NCBI RefSeq assembly: GCF_000002865.3
Contig: NW_001865060.1
Span: 52,682 to 116,681 of the forward strand
Reading direction: 5' to 3'
DNA: 64,000 nucleotides
DNA from: Monosiga brevicollis MX1
Lineage: Eukaryota; Opisthokonta; Choanoflagellata; Craspedida; Salpingoecidae
Below are positions 10,355 to 22,500 of this stretch, one piece after another. How positions within the stretch are numbered: the first letter of the stretch is position 1; each line of letters begins with the position of its first letter. A program made the translations under genes and the position numbers. The notes beneath the pieces are model-generated. The model made no database searches. It saw only the letters and a list, made by a program, of their open reading frames with translations, and was not told where the DNA came from.

Positions 10355-13300
10355 ATGGCGACACATCAACGCAGACCGTGCCCTTGGCTTCTTGTCTGGG
10401 CCTTGGCCCTGTCTTGCACGCTGCCCATCATCGGTACGCCCCAACTTGACGAGAACCCGCGTCCTTTTGATTGGCGCGCTGCCCACATACCCCGCCTCAT
10501 CGCTCGGCACTGCCTCCTCTCCCTTCGTAGATGGGCTTCGCCTGCGCTTTGATCCCACGCACAGCCCACCCTCTGAAGCAGAAGCTTTGGCAGACCCGGA
10601 ACGATATCGTGCCTACAATCGTGCCGTCCTCTCTCGGAATCTCAAACCCCTTCGGGTTCGAATCGAGGATGACAGCGGGAACCTAGTAACCACTGGCCCC
10701 GATTCTGAGTTGGTGTTGCAATTCACATCAGCGGCCTATTACCCAACCTATGGACCCCTACCCGATGAAGTGGCCGCCGTTGCCAACCTCACCGCCCTTG
10801 GCAAGGAGCGCCTTTTCAAGCGCGTCACCGGCGCCCAGCACACCTTTGACCTCGTCGAGCACAGCAGCATGATTGATAGCGCCGTCTCCGTACGTTGTCC
10901 TCCGCTTGTCCCGCACCTGATGCGCCCGCTTTTCCTTCTTTGCCGATGCTTTTGATGCTGCTAAATTTGTCAACTCACGGTGCCGCGGCCATCGCGCACG
11001 TACCGCCCCAACACACTTGCGTCAGATTCAAGCCCGCGCAGGAATTGCAGAGCTCTATAGCTGGGCCTCGGTGCCCACTGTCTACGTCTCAAACGAGACA
11101 ACCAATTTCCCTTTCGTGGCAGGAGCCCCCGTCCTGCTGAACGGCGTCTGCTGCAAGAACATTTGGGAGGTTGTGCCCTCAAACTTGCTCAAGGCCTCGG
11201 CCATCCAGTCAAACCCGTATCACGTCTTTCGTACGTCAAAGTCCCAATCACGCGACAAGATGATTCCACATTCTTTGACCAGACCTCCCAAAAAAAAAAA
11301 ATAAAATAAAAAAATAAACATCACCTTTCCACATTGACTTAACTTTGATCATCTGTGTTTATCGACAGCACGAGCCGAATTCCTGGCCCTGGCTTCGCCA
11401 ATGCCAGCACGCGTGCTCACGGACGAGGTGTTGCCAGATATCGAGGTCCGCGTGATGACCTATGATTACGTCAACCGCGACGCCCTGGATCAGCCGCGCC
11501 CCATGCCTTTGCTCCATGGACCTGATGTTGACATGCTCGACATTCAACTCACCATTGCCTATGTAAGCCAGATTGCTTTTTTTTTTTCACCCACGGCCTG
11601 CCATTTGCTTGACCACTGTTGACATGCCATGCCCGGTGCTTTGCCAGGAGCACAAAGTATTTGCCGCCACCTCGCCCAATGCCAGCAGCATTAATGTGGA
11701 GGGCATGGACATCTCGCCTCTCTTTTACTCTGCCTTTGATCTCTACGGCGACGGCGTGGCCCAAACTGCTCGAGACGATTGGGCCGTACGTCAGCGCGTC
11801 TCGCTTCTACCGAGTGGCCACTATGGCGTCATCTTTCGGGGCATCCACTTTAAGCAGCTGGCTGCGACCGGCATTCGGCTTAACATTACCATGTCGCACA
11901 TCGGTGGCCGAGACTTTTTCAACGATATTAATCGCGGCTTCTCCAGAGCTGCCGCCTTCACGCGGGCGGGCCTGGGCATGTATGAGCTCCAAAACCTCAC
12001 CAGCAAGCAACTTTGGAACGAACGCGATCCCCATCCCCTGACCCCAAAATGGGATTACTTGGCCATTCAAGACCTACACCCCAAAATATACCAGGGCTAT
12101 GAGACAAACTTGGTTCGCCTCAGCCATGCCGTGGCTCCAAACGGCTTTGCCTGCACCAATCTGACAGAGCCACGGCGACAAGCCTGGTGCCAACAATCCG
12201 CCCTCACCGTGGACCCCGCCATGGCGGCTGGGCCGGGCGTACTCATCACCAGCCCCATTCTTGTCGAAGGTAACCCCTCTCTGCCATCGATGGCCCATCC
12301 CACCGCGTGGACCATACCTCACCCATCGCGCAATTGGCCGCTCGCACCCTCAGTCAAAGTCTCTCAACAACATCGCTTTGTTGTTGCTGCCAATAGGTCG
12401 CTCGTTGGATCACCTGTCCATCACGTGGGCTCGACAAGCTACCGACCCCCCCGAAGTCCAAACGCAAGAGCTATTCGACGATTTGTTGGTGCAAGCTTAT
12501 GATGCTGACGGCAAGCAAATTGTGGCTGGGCCCCACGCCAGCCTTGTGGTCGACGTGGCAGCCTATGAGCTCAACTCTGACAACGTCTCAGACATCAAAG
12601 GGTCAGCCGCCATTTGCAATGCGTGGGAAAGTTTTGCACTGCCACTCGCCAACGGCGAGGCTCGCTTTCCCTATGGTATCTGCGGCCTCTACCCTTGGGT
12701 GGCCCTTCGCTTCGCTGTCACGGCCGGCAACATAACGTCCGCTGTCTGGACGCAGCCCTTTACCGTGAATGGTACGTCCTCGCTGAGGCACCGCCCGACC
12801 TCACCCCCCTGCCAGCCTTCGTCCCTTCTCCACCGGCGTTCACAAGCACCCCCTGCCTCACTCGCATCTGGTCTGTAAACTAGGCCTTTTACCAGTCGCG
12901 GTGATGTTACCCGAAGCCGACACTGCTTCGCCCTATGAACTGCCCTATCGAGCATACAAAATGTTGATGGAGCAGCAAATTGTGGGCGTGGCTGGCAATG
13001 GGCCTGATCCTCAAGAACTGGGTCCCTACTATCCCAACTGGCGCTACGTGCCCATCTACATTGACTCGCGAGGCGAACCCTTTGAAGTCATCCAACGCCT
13101 TGATAAATTGCATCAGCAACATCACTTTCGCTACGCCATTGGACCGTTTCGCGATGAGATTGGTACCAGTTTTGCGGAATGGGTATCCCATAACATCAGG
13201 GTGTGTACCGGATGCTCGTGCTCAATGCGTGTGTTCAAGACCTATTCACATGCTTTGACCAAAACTTACTCGGTGTCGGTTGCGTGTGTGCGCAGTCGCA

Positions 13301-16300
13301 GTTTGCGTTGTCGATTCGATCCAATCTCCAAGCACTAGGTGACGCTCAACGGTTCCCAAACATTTGGCGCATGGCCTTTGCCGATGAAATGTACTGGGTG
13401 ACCCTGGTCGAGAGCATGGTCAATCGCAAGTGGTCTCTCGTGGTATGACGCCCGCTTCCTGCCTCAACCAACTCCGACCTTGCCCTTTGGCGCTCTTGCT
13501 CCCGCAGTTGGCGCTGGGCTGTCTGTAGCCCCACTACCCAAATAACGACCGTAACTCATCAAAACATGCCCATGTCATGATGCGCGTGGGTCATAGACAC
13601 TGGTGCAATCTGTGAGCGCGCCATTTCCAAACGACTTTCTGGACCTTCTCCGCCTCAATGGGATACAGATTCTGCTTAATGTACGACCACAGCAAACGAC
13701 AGTTTGCTTGACGCCGATGCCTTGCCCTTCCCAGACTATCTGGGCATGTGCTTTCTCTCGCAACACCTCATTCGATTGCTGGGCTTTCTGCTTTGCTTCG
13801 TGCGTGTTAGGTCCAGATCAATTCGGAGGATAGCAGCGCTGAGCTGCTCAGCCAGCTCGAGACGATTCATCACGCAGCCGGACGTGTGATCCTCGCAAAC
13901 CTTGATGCAAACGATGCCACCCGTGTGTTCACCCAAGCCGTCATGTCGAATGTCACCGCCCAAGCGGGGTATCAATGGGTAGGCACTGAGACAACGTTCC
14001 GTGCCCTGGATCTCCTGCAAGTGCCCGATGCTGCCACAGCGTTTGAGGGGGCTTGCTTCTTGACGGCTATGTATGGCTTGGGCCCCGCAGCCAACTCGCG
14101 CCAGGTCGGTGCCGTCAGTGACTGGCAATTGCGCCGGAATCTTGGTGGCCTCGATCCCTTTTGGGTGCGCGACGAGGATTTTCGCCTCGAGGAGGCCAAC
14201 ATGTGGCAGTTTGGTGAAGCCATGCTGGCCAACGACGTTTTTTTCTTCGTTGGCTTTGCCCATGCTGCAATGCTAAACAATGGCTTGACGGGCACGACCG
14301 AATTTGTCAACGGCTTGCACAGCTACGTGGAGGACCTGGCTCTGTACTCTGGCTCCGACGTGAACTTCAACGTCAATTGCGATCGGATTGGCTTTGTCGG
14401 TGTCTGGGCCCAACCCAAGGCAAGCTTTCGAGTTGATGACAATGCTTCGAGTGAGTTTGTGCCCTGGGACATCCGCGGTGCCGTGGAGAAGGCCGATGTC
14501 GACGAGCCCTTGATCGAGCTGGACTTTATCGACCCCCGTACGCTCGTAACGGCTCCATCGCTATCCTATGCTGCTAGCGTCACCCAGACTACGGCACGTG
14601 TGCGCACCAAGGCACGGCTTTCCAAGTCCGAAGTCGTCTTTTATCGCGAGATTGTGGTCCCCGTGACGCACACCTGCGCCGGCGGTTGCGGTGGTGGCCT
14701 TCGCAATGCCAGTGTCTCTGCCTACATCTATGAACACGGTACCTGTGTGGCGCCGGAGCGGTGCGAGTGCATCATGCGCGCAGACGAGCCGGAGAAACCA
14801 GCCTTCTTTGGCACCACTTGTGCATCGGCACTCTGCGACCATTCGTGTCGCAATGGCATATGCCTGTACGACGCAGTTCAGGGAGAGACCGCCTGCAACT
14901 GCGAGGCGGGCTGGGGTGGTGACGACTGCAGCGTGGCCCAGTGCGCGCAGTTTGGCTGTGTGCAAGCACAGGGCGACTGCGAATTACCCGACGTCTGTGT
15001 GTGTCGCGAAGGCTTTTTTGGTGCCGATTGCGGTGAGGCGTGTCTCTGCGGACACGGCGAGTGCCATGACGGCAACCGTGGCACGGGCACCTGTACGTGT
15101 GAGGCTGGATACTTTGGCGTGGACTGTGCCCGAGCCTGCACATGTGTCCACGGCATGTGCAATGATGGTGCCTCAGGCAATGGCATGTGTGCGTCGTGCT
15201 CCTCTGGCTGGATGGGAGAGAACTGCGATTTGCAAGTCGCAGCCGTGGCCGTACCCATTTTACTGGGCGCTGGATCTCTCTGCATTGGCCTCTTGCTCTT
15301 GGGACGTTGGTATGTGCGGATGGCTAAGCACCGTGCGTTGCTCGATGACATGGACTGGGTCGTTCCTTGGGATGATGTGCAAACCTCCGAGACCCGTGAC
15401 AACGAGTCATCATCGCAGCGACACAAGTCGGTGCAGTTCCAGAGTGCCCTCTCTTTGGGTACACAAGGCAGTCGACAGCTGGCACTCTCCGATCGAGTCG
15501 CTCGATATCGAGGGGCGCTGGTGCAGTTGGAGCCGATCTACTGCAAGTCCATGGAGGTGAACATGGGGCTGCGACGTGACATTCGGGCGCTCCGGGAGGC
15601 ACACCATCCCAATTTGATGAGCTTTGTGGGCATGTGCGTACAGGCACCACACACGGCCCTGCTGTTTGAGTATTGTCAAAAGGGATCGCTCGAGGACATG
15701 CTTGCCCATGAGGATGTGCGATTGGACGAGACCTTCAAGTTCAGCATGCTCAAGGATATTGCGGCAGGGCTCCGCTATCTGCACCAGTCAGAGTTGCGCT
15801 ACCATGGCAAGCTCTGCTCGCGCAATTGCTACATTGACAATCGCTGGACGGTCAAGCTCAGTGGTAAGCCCGTGCGGAGAAAGCCGCCACGATTTCTGGA
15901 TACCCGCTCATCATGTTGTGCTTGATCAGGATTTGGAATGCAGCAGGCGCTGGCCCACCAGAATGCCGTTTGTCCAGAAAACAACATGCTTGACTTTCCC
16001 AGCTTGCGGTGGACCGCGCCGGAGCTCTTGATTCCGGGCCTGACGCGACTGAATGATTTGCTCTACGGCTCTCAGGCGGGTGATATCTTCAGGTTAGCCC
16101 TCGATATCTGTGGAAGTGGCTTCTCGCTTCAGAGACAGTGATAGGCCTCAACTCGCAAATCCGCTCAATATGACGTTGTTGCATAGCTTTGGTGTCCTCA
16201 TGTCGGAGGTGTGGACGCGCGAGCAGCCCTACGATGATTCGACGCTGTCGGGCCAGGAGATTATTGCTCAGCTCGGAGGCTTTTCCGCACAAAGTCGCAT

Positions 16301-18005
16301 AGGGGTGAGTTTGGCTACGCAAAATGGCGCAAGGATTGTGTGCGGCTGCGTGGCTTCCCATCTCGTTCCTGACGACCCTGTGTGCATGTAGACGGCCGTG
16401 ATCAAGCAGGCGTGGGCAGTGAAAGATGGCATGAGCGGCGAGTCGAGGACTGATGAGCTGCGCCCGACTATTTACGCGGGTACCCCGCAGCCTTTGGGGG
16501 CCTTGATGCGGCGCTGCTGGGCCCAGAATGCAGAGGAACGCCCGGCCCTGAAAGGTGGGTGGGGCTAGCGTGCTTTTTCTGGAGGCCGTTTCCCGACCCG
16601 CGGGCGCTAGGTTCACGTTGCTCTGACATGTGGGGCGTAGACGTGATGCGAGATTTAGCTGTTATCCATCCAGTCAAAGGCTCGATGGTGGACAATTTGG
16701 TGCGCATGGTAGGTTTTCGCGCCGTGCAGCTTGCGTGTTTTGTGTATTGATGTTTGCGGAGTACATCCCATTGGCAACTTCTGACTGCCTATCGCTGGTG
16801 CAGCTGGAAAAGTACTCGCAGGACCTCGAGGGCATTGTGTCTGAGCGCACTGCTGAGCTGGCGCAAGAGAAGGAAAAGGTGGAAACGCTGGTACATCGCA
16901 TGCTGCCCAAAGCCATCGTAGAGAAGCTCAAGGATGGCCAGGGCGTCAAGGCTGAGAGCTTTGATGAAGTGACCATCTTTTTCTCAGGTAGGTTTGAAAT
17001 TTGTCTTCTCCCTGCAACAACTGGCTGCAATGCGTAGGGACGCCACTTGACGGTTACCGTGATGGAATGCGGCTAGACATTGTGGGCTTTACGCGCATCT
17101 GCTCCATGTCAACCCCACTGCAAGTGGTGGACATGCTCAACGACCTGTACACGTGCTTTGATGCCATCATCGATGAGTATGACGTGTACAAGGTGGAAAC
17201 AATCGGGGTAGGTGAAGCTGTGGCCCACGCCTGGGGTGGGCAGACTTGGTGCTCATGCTGTGCTCATGGTGGGCCTATTTGTCATGCAATACAGGATGCG
17301 TACATGGTGGTGAGCGGGCTGCCGACGCGAAATGGCAAGAAGCATGCAGGCGAGATTGCAAGCATGGCGCTACACATGTTGAGCGAGATTGTCAACTTTC
17401 GAATCCGGCACTTGCCTCTCGAGCGGCTTCAGCTTCGAGTGGGACTGCACAGTGGTCAGTCACGGAACATGGCTCGCCGTTGTACTCTTTTGCTCTGGCG
17501 GCCTCGTGATGTTGAAAGCGAGGTGTTTGCTTGGTGTTTGGTGGGAGTATGACCTGGCATGACACGCATGCCACAGTACCCTGACCTTGTCTGTGTGCTC
17601 CCTTCAACAGGACCCGTGGTGGCGGGGGTGGTCGGTACTAAGATGCCTCGTTACTGTCTTTTTGGCGACACTGGTAAGTCAGCCCGAGGGAGAGACGATG
17701 CCCAAGTCAACATTTCTAAGAATCTCTTTTTGCCTCACATTGCCTGTGACTGTTCATCCATATTTGCAGTCAACATTGCATCACGAATGGAGTCGGGTGG
17801 CTTTGCCTTGCGTGTGCACTTGAGCGACACCACGGCGCAGCTGCTCAAAGAGCTGGGGGGATATGATTTGGAGCTGCGCGGTCAACGAGAGGTCAAAGGA
17901 CGGGGGCAGATGTGCACCTATTGGCTCAACGGAAAGCAGGGTTTTAACCGACCCTTGCCCTCTGCCGACATGCGAGTGAGCGCCTCACAGCATGAATTCA
18001 AGTAG
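10355..18005 (+). CDS. Receptor guanylate cyclase with PBP1, EGF, pseudokinase and cyclase domains
   Basis: Nineteen exons, about 1906 residues. A signal peptide ([14 protein letters not shown]) opens the protein. Residues 27-610 look like beta-sandwich modules. Residues about 615-1045 match the ANF-receptor/periplasmic-binding type 1 fold ([21 protein letters not shown]). Cys-rich EGF-like modules follow (about 1125-1269; [12 protein letters not shown] type), then a membrane helix ([21 protein letters not shown]). The kinase homology domain (about 1345-1640) keeps LRWTAPELL and SFGVLM. It has HGKLCSRNC in place of the HRD loop, and no obvious VAIK lysine, so it should be a pseudokinase. A dimerisation helix precedes the cyclase domain: both metal aspartates ([18 protein letters not shown]) and NIASRME are present. 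Glu in KVETIGD and Cys in RYCLFGDT are the guanine-specifying residues. It should make cGMP on extracellular ligand binding. Exons: 10355-10433, 10531-10889, 11026-11230, 11369-11562, 11648-12269, 12397-12771, 12884-13200, 13296-13442, 13597-13680, 13811-15863, 15930-16092, 16187-16304, 16392-16554, 16641-16708, 16804-16987, 17077-17207, 17295-17454, 17611-17673, 17770-18005. Confidence 0.92.
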
Positions 18006-19526
18006 AATGGATAGAAAGCCACGATTCATGCGAAACCTGTGGTTGAACAGGCCCCAAAGCGCGATACACCTATGGTCCCCTGTGAATTATTGTAGTTTTG
18101 CCGTGTTTTCGCATGAATTTTAATCGTGAAATTGTGGAGTTGGCAATTGATTGTGAAGACTTGGGACGTTGATGATGGATGATGGATGATGGGCTCAACG
18201 GGCGAGGGCTTTGGGCCCCGGACCTTTGGGCATTCGTCTAGATTGTGTCTCGTGCGAGTGCATAAACCACAGCACGGCGACGGACTTTAATAATGATGAT
18301 GCTGGAATACATCTTCATACATTTTTTCTATAAATGAAAGACGCCATAACAAGATGTAATGGGGGAGAGCAACTGAAGTAGGATGACAAAGGTCGCGGAG
18401 CGGGGACACCGACGGCGGTCAGTATCAAGTCCGTCCACCAGCCATCGGCACACATGCCATGGGGGCGCCAATCAGGGCGGGATCGGGTCCACCATGGCCA
18501 TCTCTCGAGTTGCCGCACCCCCTCGAGCCAGCACGAGCTGTCGACACCGCGAGCTCGTTGGGATTGTCATGCAAACGTACAATTGCAACAAATGTTCTGA
18601 ACAGTATCCTGATTTGGCCCCTTACTGAAAAGAAGCAGGGAGAGAAAGAGAGCGGGAGTGCGAAATTTCAGGGGGAGGGGCGTGATGACTTTGAATGTCA
18701 GAGAGGGGATGTGAGAAGAAAAGTTTGCAAGTGTAAATGATAAGCCAGTTCAGAGAGTGGGACAAAGAGCACGCGAGACTCACGACTACATGAAACGAAA
18801 TCACTTTTTCCTCAATTTTTATTTTTTTATTTTTCACGTTTTGCCGGTTTGTGTGTGTGTGTGTGTGTCGCGCGTTGGCAGCGGGGGCGGGGCAAGGAGG
18901 CAGTGAGGGAGAAGATGAGGTGCAGGCTGCTGCTGCTGGTGGTGGTGGTGGCGGCGGTGTTGTGTATGTATGTATGTGTGTGTGTGTGCGGTTCTGTCGT
19001 TTACTGATGTGGTTGTGCTTGAAGAGACCACTGCCTGGAAGCTGGGTTGTGGGTCAAGACCCTGCATGGCTCTCTCTTTGTTTGCGATCCCAGCGCGCCT
19101 CGCAAATTTTTTTTTTTTTATAAAAAATCTGCGAGGCATCGGCTCTGTTCTCACGGTGTGGCATGGGGTTTCGATGCGCGGCGGTTCTTGAATGATCATA
19201 GGCCTTTGTCGTGGATCGCCCATCCCTCGCTTGGGCGCTTGCAAGACTCGGCGGCACGGCTGCAACCTCTTTCAAGTTTTTTTTTTTTTTTTAATCGCTT
19301 GTTAAATCAGCAGGCAGCGCGAACCGATAGGGATACCACGCGGGCATGGCCGCGCGATGCAGTCGGTGCCGTTGATGTTGACCCACTGTCAGGCACATTG
19401 TATCACAGGCCATTTTCCTCGCTTGTGACGCATGCCAGGCCTCCCGCATCGTCGGCGGTTTGAACACAAAACTCGCTAGTCTAAACTCCCCCGACTTGGA
19501 CTCCACCGCATCGCGGCCCCATCATC
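18006..19526. other. Intergenic region, no gene seen
   Basis: About 1.5 kb between the guanylate cyclase stop and the kinesin start, both on the plus strand. It holds a short GATGGAT repeat (about 18170-18192), GT runs (about 18850-18868 and 18960-18990), and poly-T tracts at about 19106 and 19278. No exon is supported. The kinesin promoter should be in the distal part. Confidence 0.6.
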
Positions 19527-22500
19527 ATGCCAGACCCAACGGGGACTGGCGAGGACGAGAATGTCCAGGTAGCCGTTCGCGTGCGCCCCCTTAGCGCCGA
19601 CGAGCTTACCAAGGGCTGTAAACCCGTGGTCCACAAATCCCCGGATGCACCCCACATTTCTCTTCGTGACCATCACCAGTTCACCTTCGACCAGGTTCGC
19701 ACCGCTTGACGGGACGGGTGGCTTCTTCTTCTTTCCGGGCACCCAGCTTGGCGGATTCCCTCTACAGCGGCCAAGGCCAGCGCTAGGATTGGTCCTCCTC
19801 GCCTTGCCTCATTCTCGACGTCCATCCTGCCAGGTGTTTCCACCCCACACACACCAGTCGGATGTCTTTACAGAATGCGTCAAGCCATTGGTTGACGGTG
19901 TCGTCAACGGTCGCAATGCGACTGTTCTCGCTTATGGCCAAGTATGTCTCTACGAGCATGGATATCACTCTGCACGAGACAGCGCGTTTGCCATCTGCTC
20001 CATGCCAAGCCAGGCTGTCTCCTTTGATTTGGTTGGTTACCGCTCCTCACCATCTATTGTGCTCAGACGGGGTCGGGCAAGACGTATACCATGGGCACCG
20101 GCTATGGCCAAGGGACCCTCGAAAACCAGGGCATGCTCCCTCGAGCCACTCGCTATCTCTTTGACTACATTGCACGGGCGAAAAATGACGCGCTCTTACA
20201 GGTGCGCGCACCCAACCATCGCTCAGCTTTTTCGAATCCCCCCTCACTGACTAGCGCTGCTTTTTTTCTTTTCTTTTGTCCCTTTCTGCTCCTCCCAGGG
20301 CATTCCCGAACCTGAATTTCGCATCGAAGTTAGCTTTATTGAACTCTACAACAACAGCTTCTACGACCTCTTTGACGCGTATGACCCGACCCCCCGCTAA
20401 TGTTGCCATCAGCAGGCCGGCACACCTGCCATCATGTTCATGCTCACTTCTCACCATCTCGCGCGTCGTACACCTCTATTCACATCCATCCGCAGTTCAT
20501 CTGTGGATAAGAAAAAGTCCAAGATCAAGGTCGTAGGTGATGCCAGCCGAGGTGTTACCGTGCAAGGCGTGGTCCAATTTGCCGTCTCCAGCCCGTCAGA
20601 GATCATGGCGTACGTAGATGCCTCCCTGCACGGTTATCCGGCATGATCATTGCAGCTCACATGTTGGAACTCGAAAAAAACAAAAAAAAAAAAATAAAAC
20701 AAACAAAACATTCTACAGACTTTTGGATCGCGGCTCATTGGCCCGCGTTACCGAGAGCACCAACATGAATCAATTTTCCTCTCGCTCGCATGCCATCTTC
20801 AGCCTTGAAGTCTCCCACCGCCGCGCCGTCGTGCCCGAGGTATGATTCTCATCCAGCTGCTGCGACGCATGCCTCCAGCTCTTTTCAGAGTCTTTGTCTT
20901 GTCACTCCGCCTCACCCTCAGCATCGTTCGAACACCATGACCACTTAGGCTCCAGAGCCCGAGATCAAGGCAAGCAACGACGAGGACGGTGCTGCAGTGT
21001 CTGAGACACCCGAATCTCCTAGTACACCAACTCCACCAGAAACAGACGAAGTTTCGACCGGAGAAAAACCCGTGGATCCCGCAGTGGCCAGCGAGATGGA
21101 GTTTATGACCACTGTCGCAAAATTCAACTTTGTTGATCTTGCGGTTCGTGCACGTGGCTTTTCCTCGGATGCGTCTTTTTTTAATCTTTCGTGTGACTTG
21201 GATCAAGGATGATGCCTGTTGCTCAAGTCGTGCCTCTTGGCCGGATGCAGGGATCGGAACGCGCCAAGCGCACTGGCGCGCAGGGCGCGCGTTTCCATGA
21301 GGGCATTGAGATCAACGCGGGTCTTCTGGCACTTGGTGAGGAATGGCGTTGAGGGCGCCCGGCTGCTTGGTACAGCTGGGCGCTGAACTTGGTTTTTTTT
21401 CTCTCTCTCTCTCTTTCTCTTTTTTGGTCATCTGCCCGCCCGCCGCATCGCTCTCGTTTTCGCCCTCTCCGGTCTTTCTTTTTGTCTTTGAACCAGAGCC
21501 GGCTCTCCTCACCAAGCTCGCCTTGGCCTCCGGTTAATCATCAGGCAACGTGATCAGCGCCCTGGGCGACCCCAAAAATCGTGGTGGTCACATTCCCTAC
21601 CGAAGCCACAAGCTGACTCGAGTCCTCCAAGACTCGCTGGGCGGCAACAGCCGTACCCTTATGCTCGCTTGCATTTCACCTTCGGACGCCGACTTTGTCG
21701 AGACTTTAAATACCCTCAAATATGCCAACCGAGCACGTAACATCCAAAACAAGGTGGTCGTCAACCAAGATGCCGCCTCACGCGAAATCCAGTTTCTTCG
21801 CGAGACAATCAACAAGTTGCAACTCGAGCTCAATGATTTTCGTGCAGGCCGCACCCCAGTACGTAGCCTCTTGGACGCTTTGGCCGGTGGGGGCCAGCGA
21901 TATTGTGATGTTGTGATGTTGTGATGTCCTGATGTGCCGCGGCGATGTCACCCTTGATAGCTCAACCCGGACTCACAAGAAGCACAGGACCTGTACAATG
22001 AGAACAACCTACTGCGCCAGCGCATCCAGCAGCTACAGCAGCAAATCAAACGCTTGGAGAGCGAGAAGAATGCGTTGCTGCGCCGCCAAAGCGAATTCTT
22101 GGCCGGCGCTGGTACTGAAACTGCCCTACTAGCTGACGCAGGTTCTGCACCTGCGATCGAGGGTAGCCCCGTACCAGCCGATGAGCTGGCTGAGCCCAAG
22201 ACTCCCGAGCCACAATCGGAGGGCGTGCCAGCCATTACTTCCAGTGCCGATGGTCAAGAGGCACCCGTGGCCAAAAGCCAAAACGCCGAGGAGATTGCCA
22301 GGATCTTGTCGGAGAACGCTGCTCTTCAAGCCCGCGTAGTATGTCGGGTTCTGCTGACAATTTCCCCGCTTGTCTTTGCTATGTTCCAGCTATTCTTGCC
22401 TCAAACCCGAAAGCCCGACCAACGTCATGGTGTTCTCACCCGCATTCATGTTGTCCTGGCCTCGCTTACGCTTGAATTGTAGCAAGAGCTAGAAGCGGCT

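Noticed and set aside
15460-16554. Active receptor tyrosine kinase
   Set aside because: The catalytic Asp and Lys positions are not conserved and a guanylate cyclase domain follows, so a kinase homology domain is the better reading.
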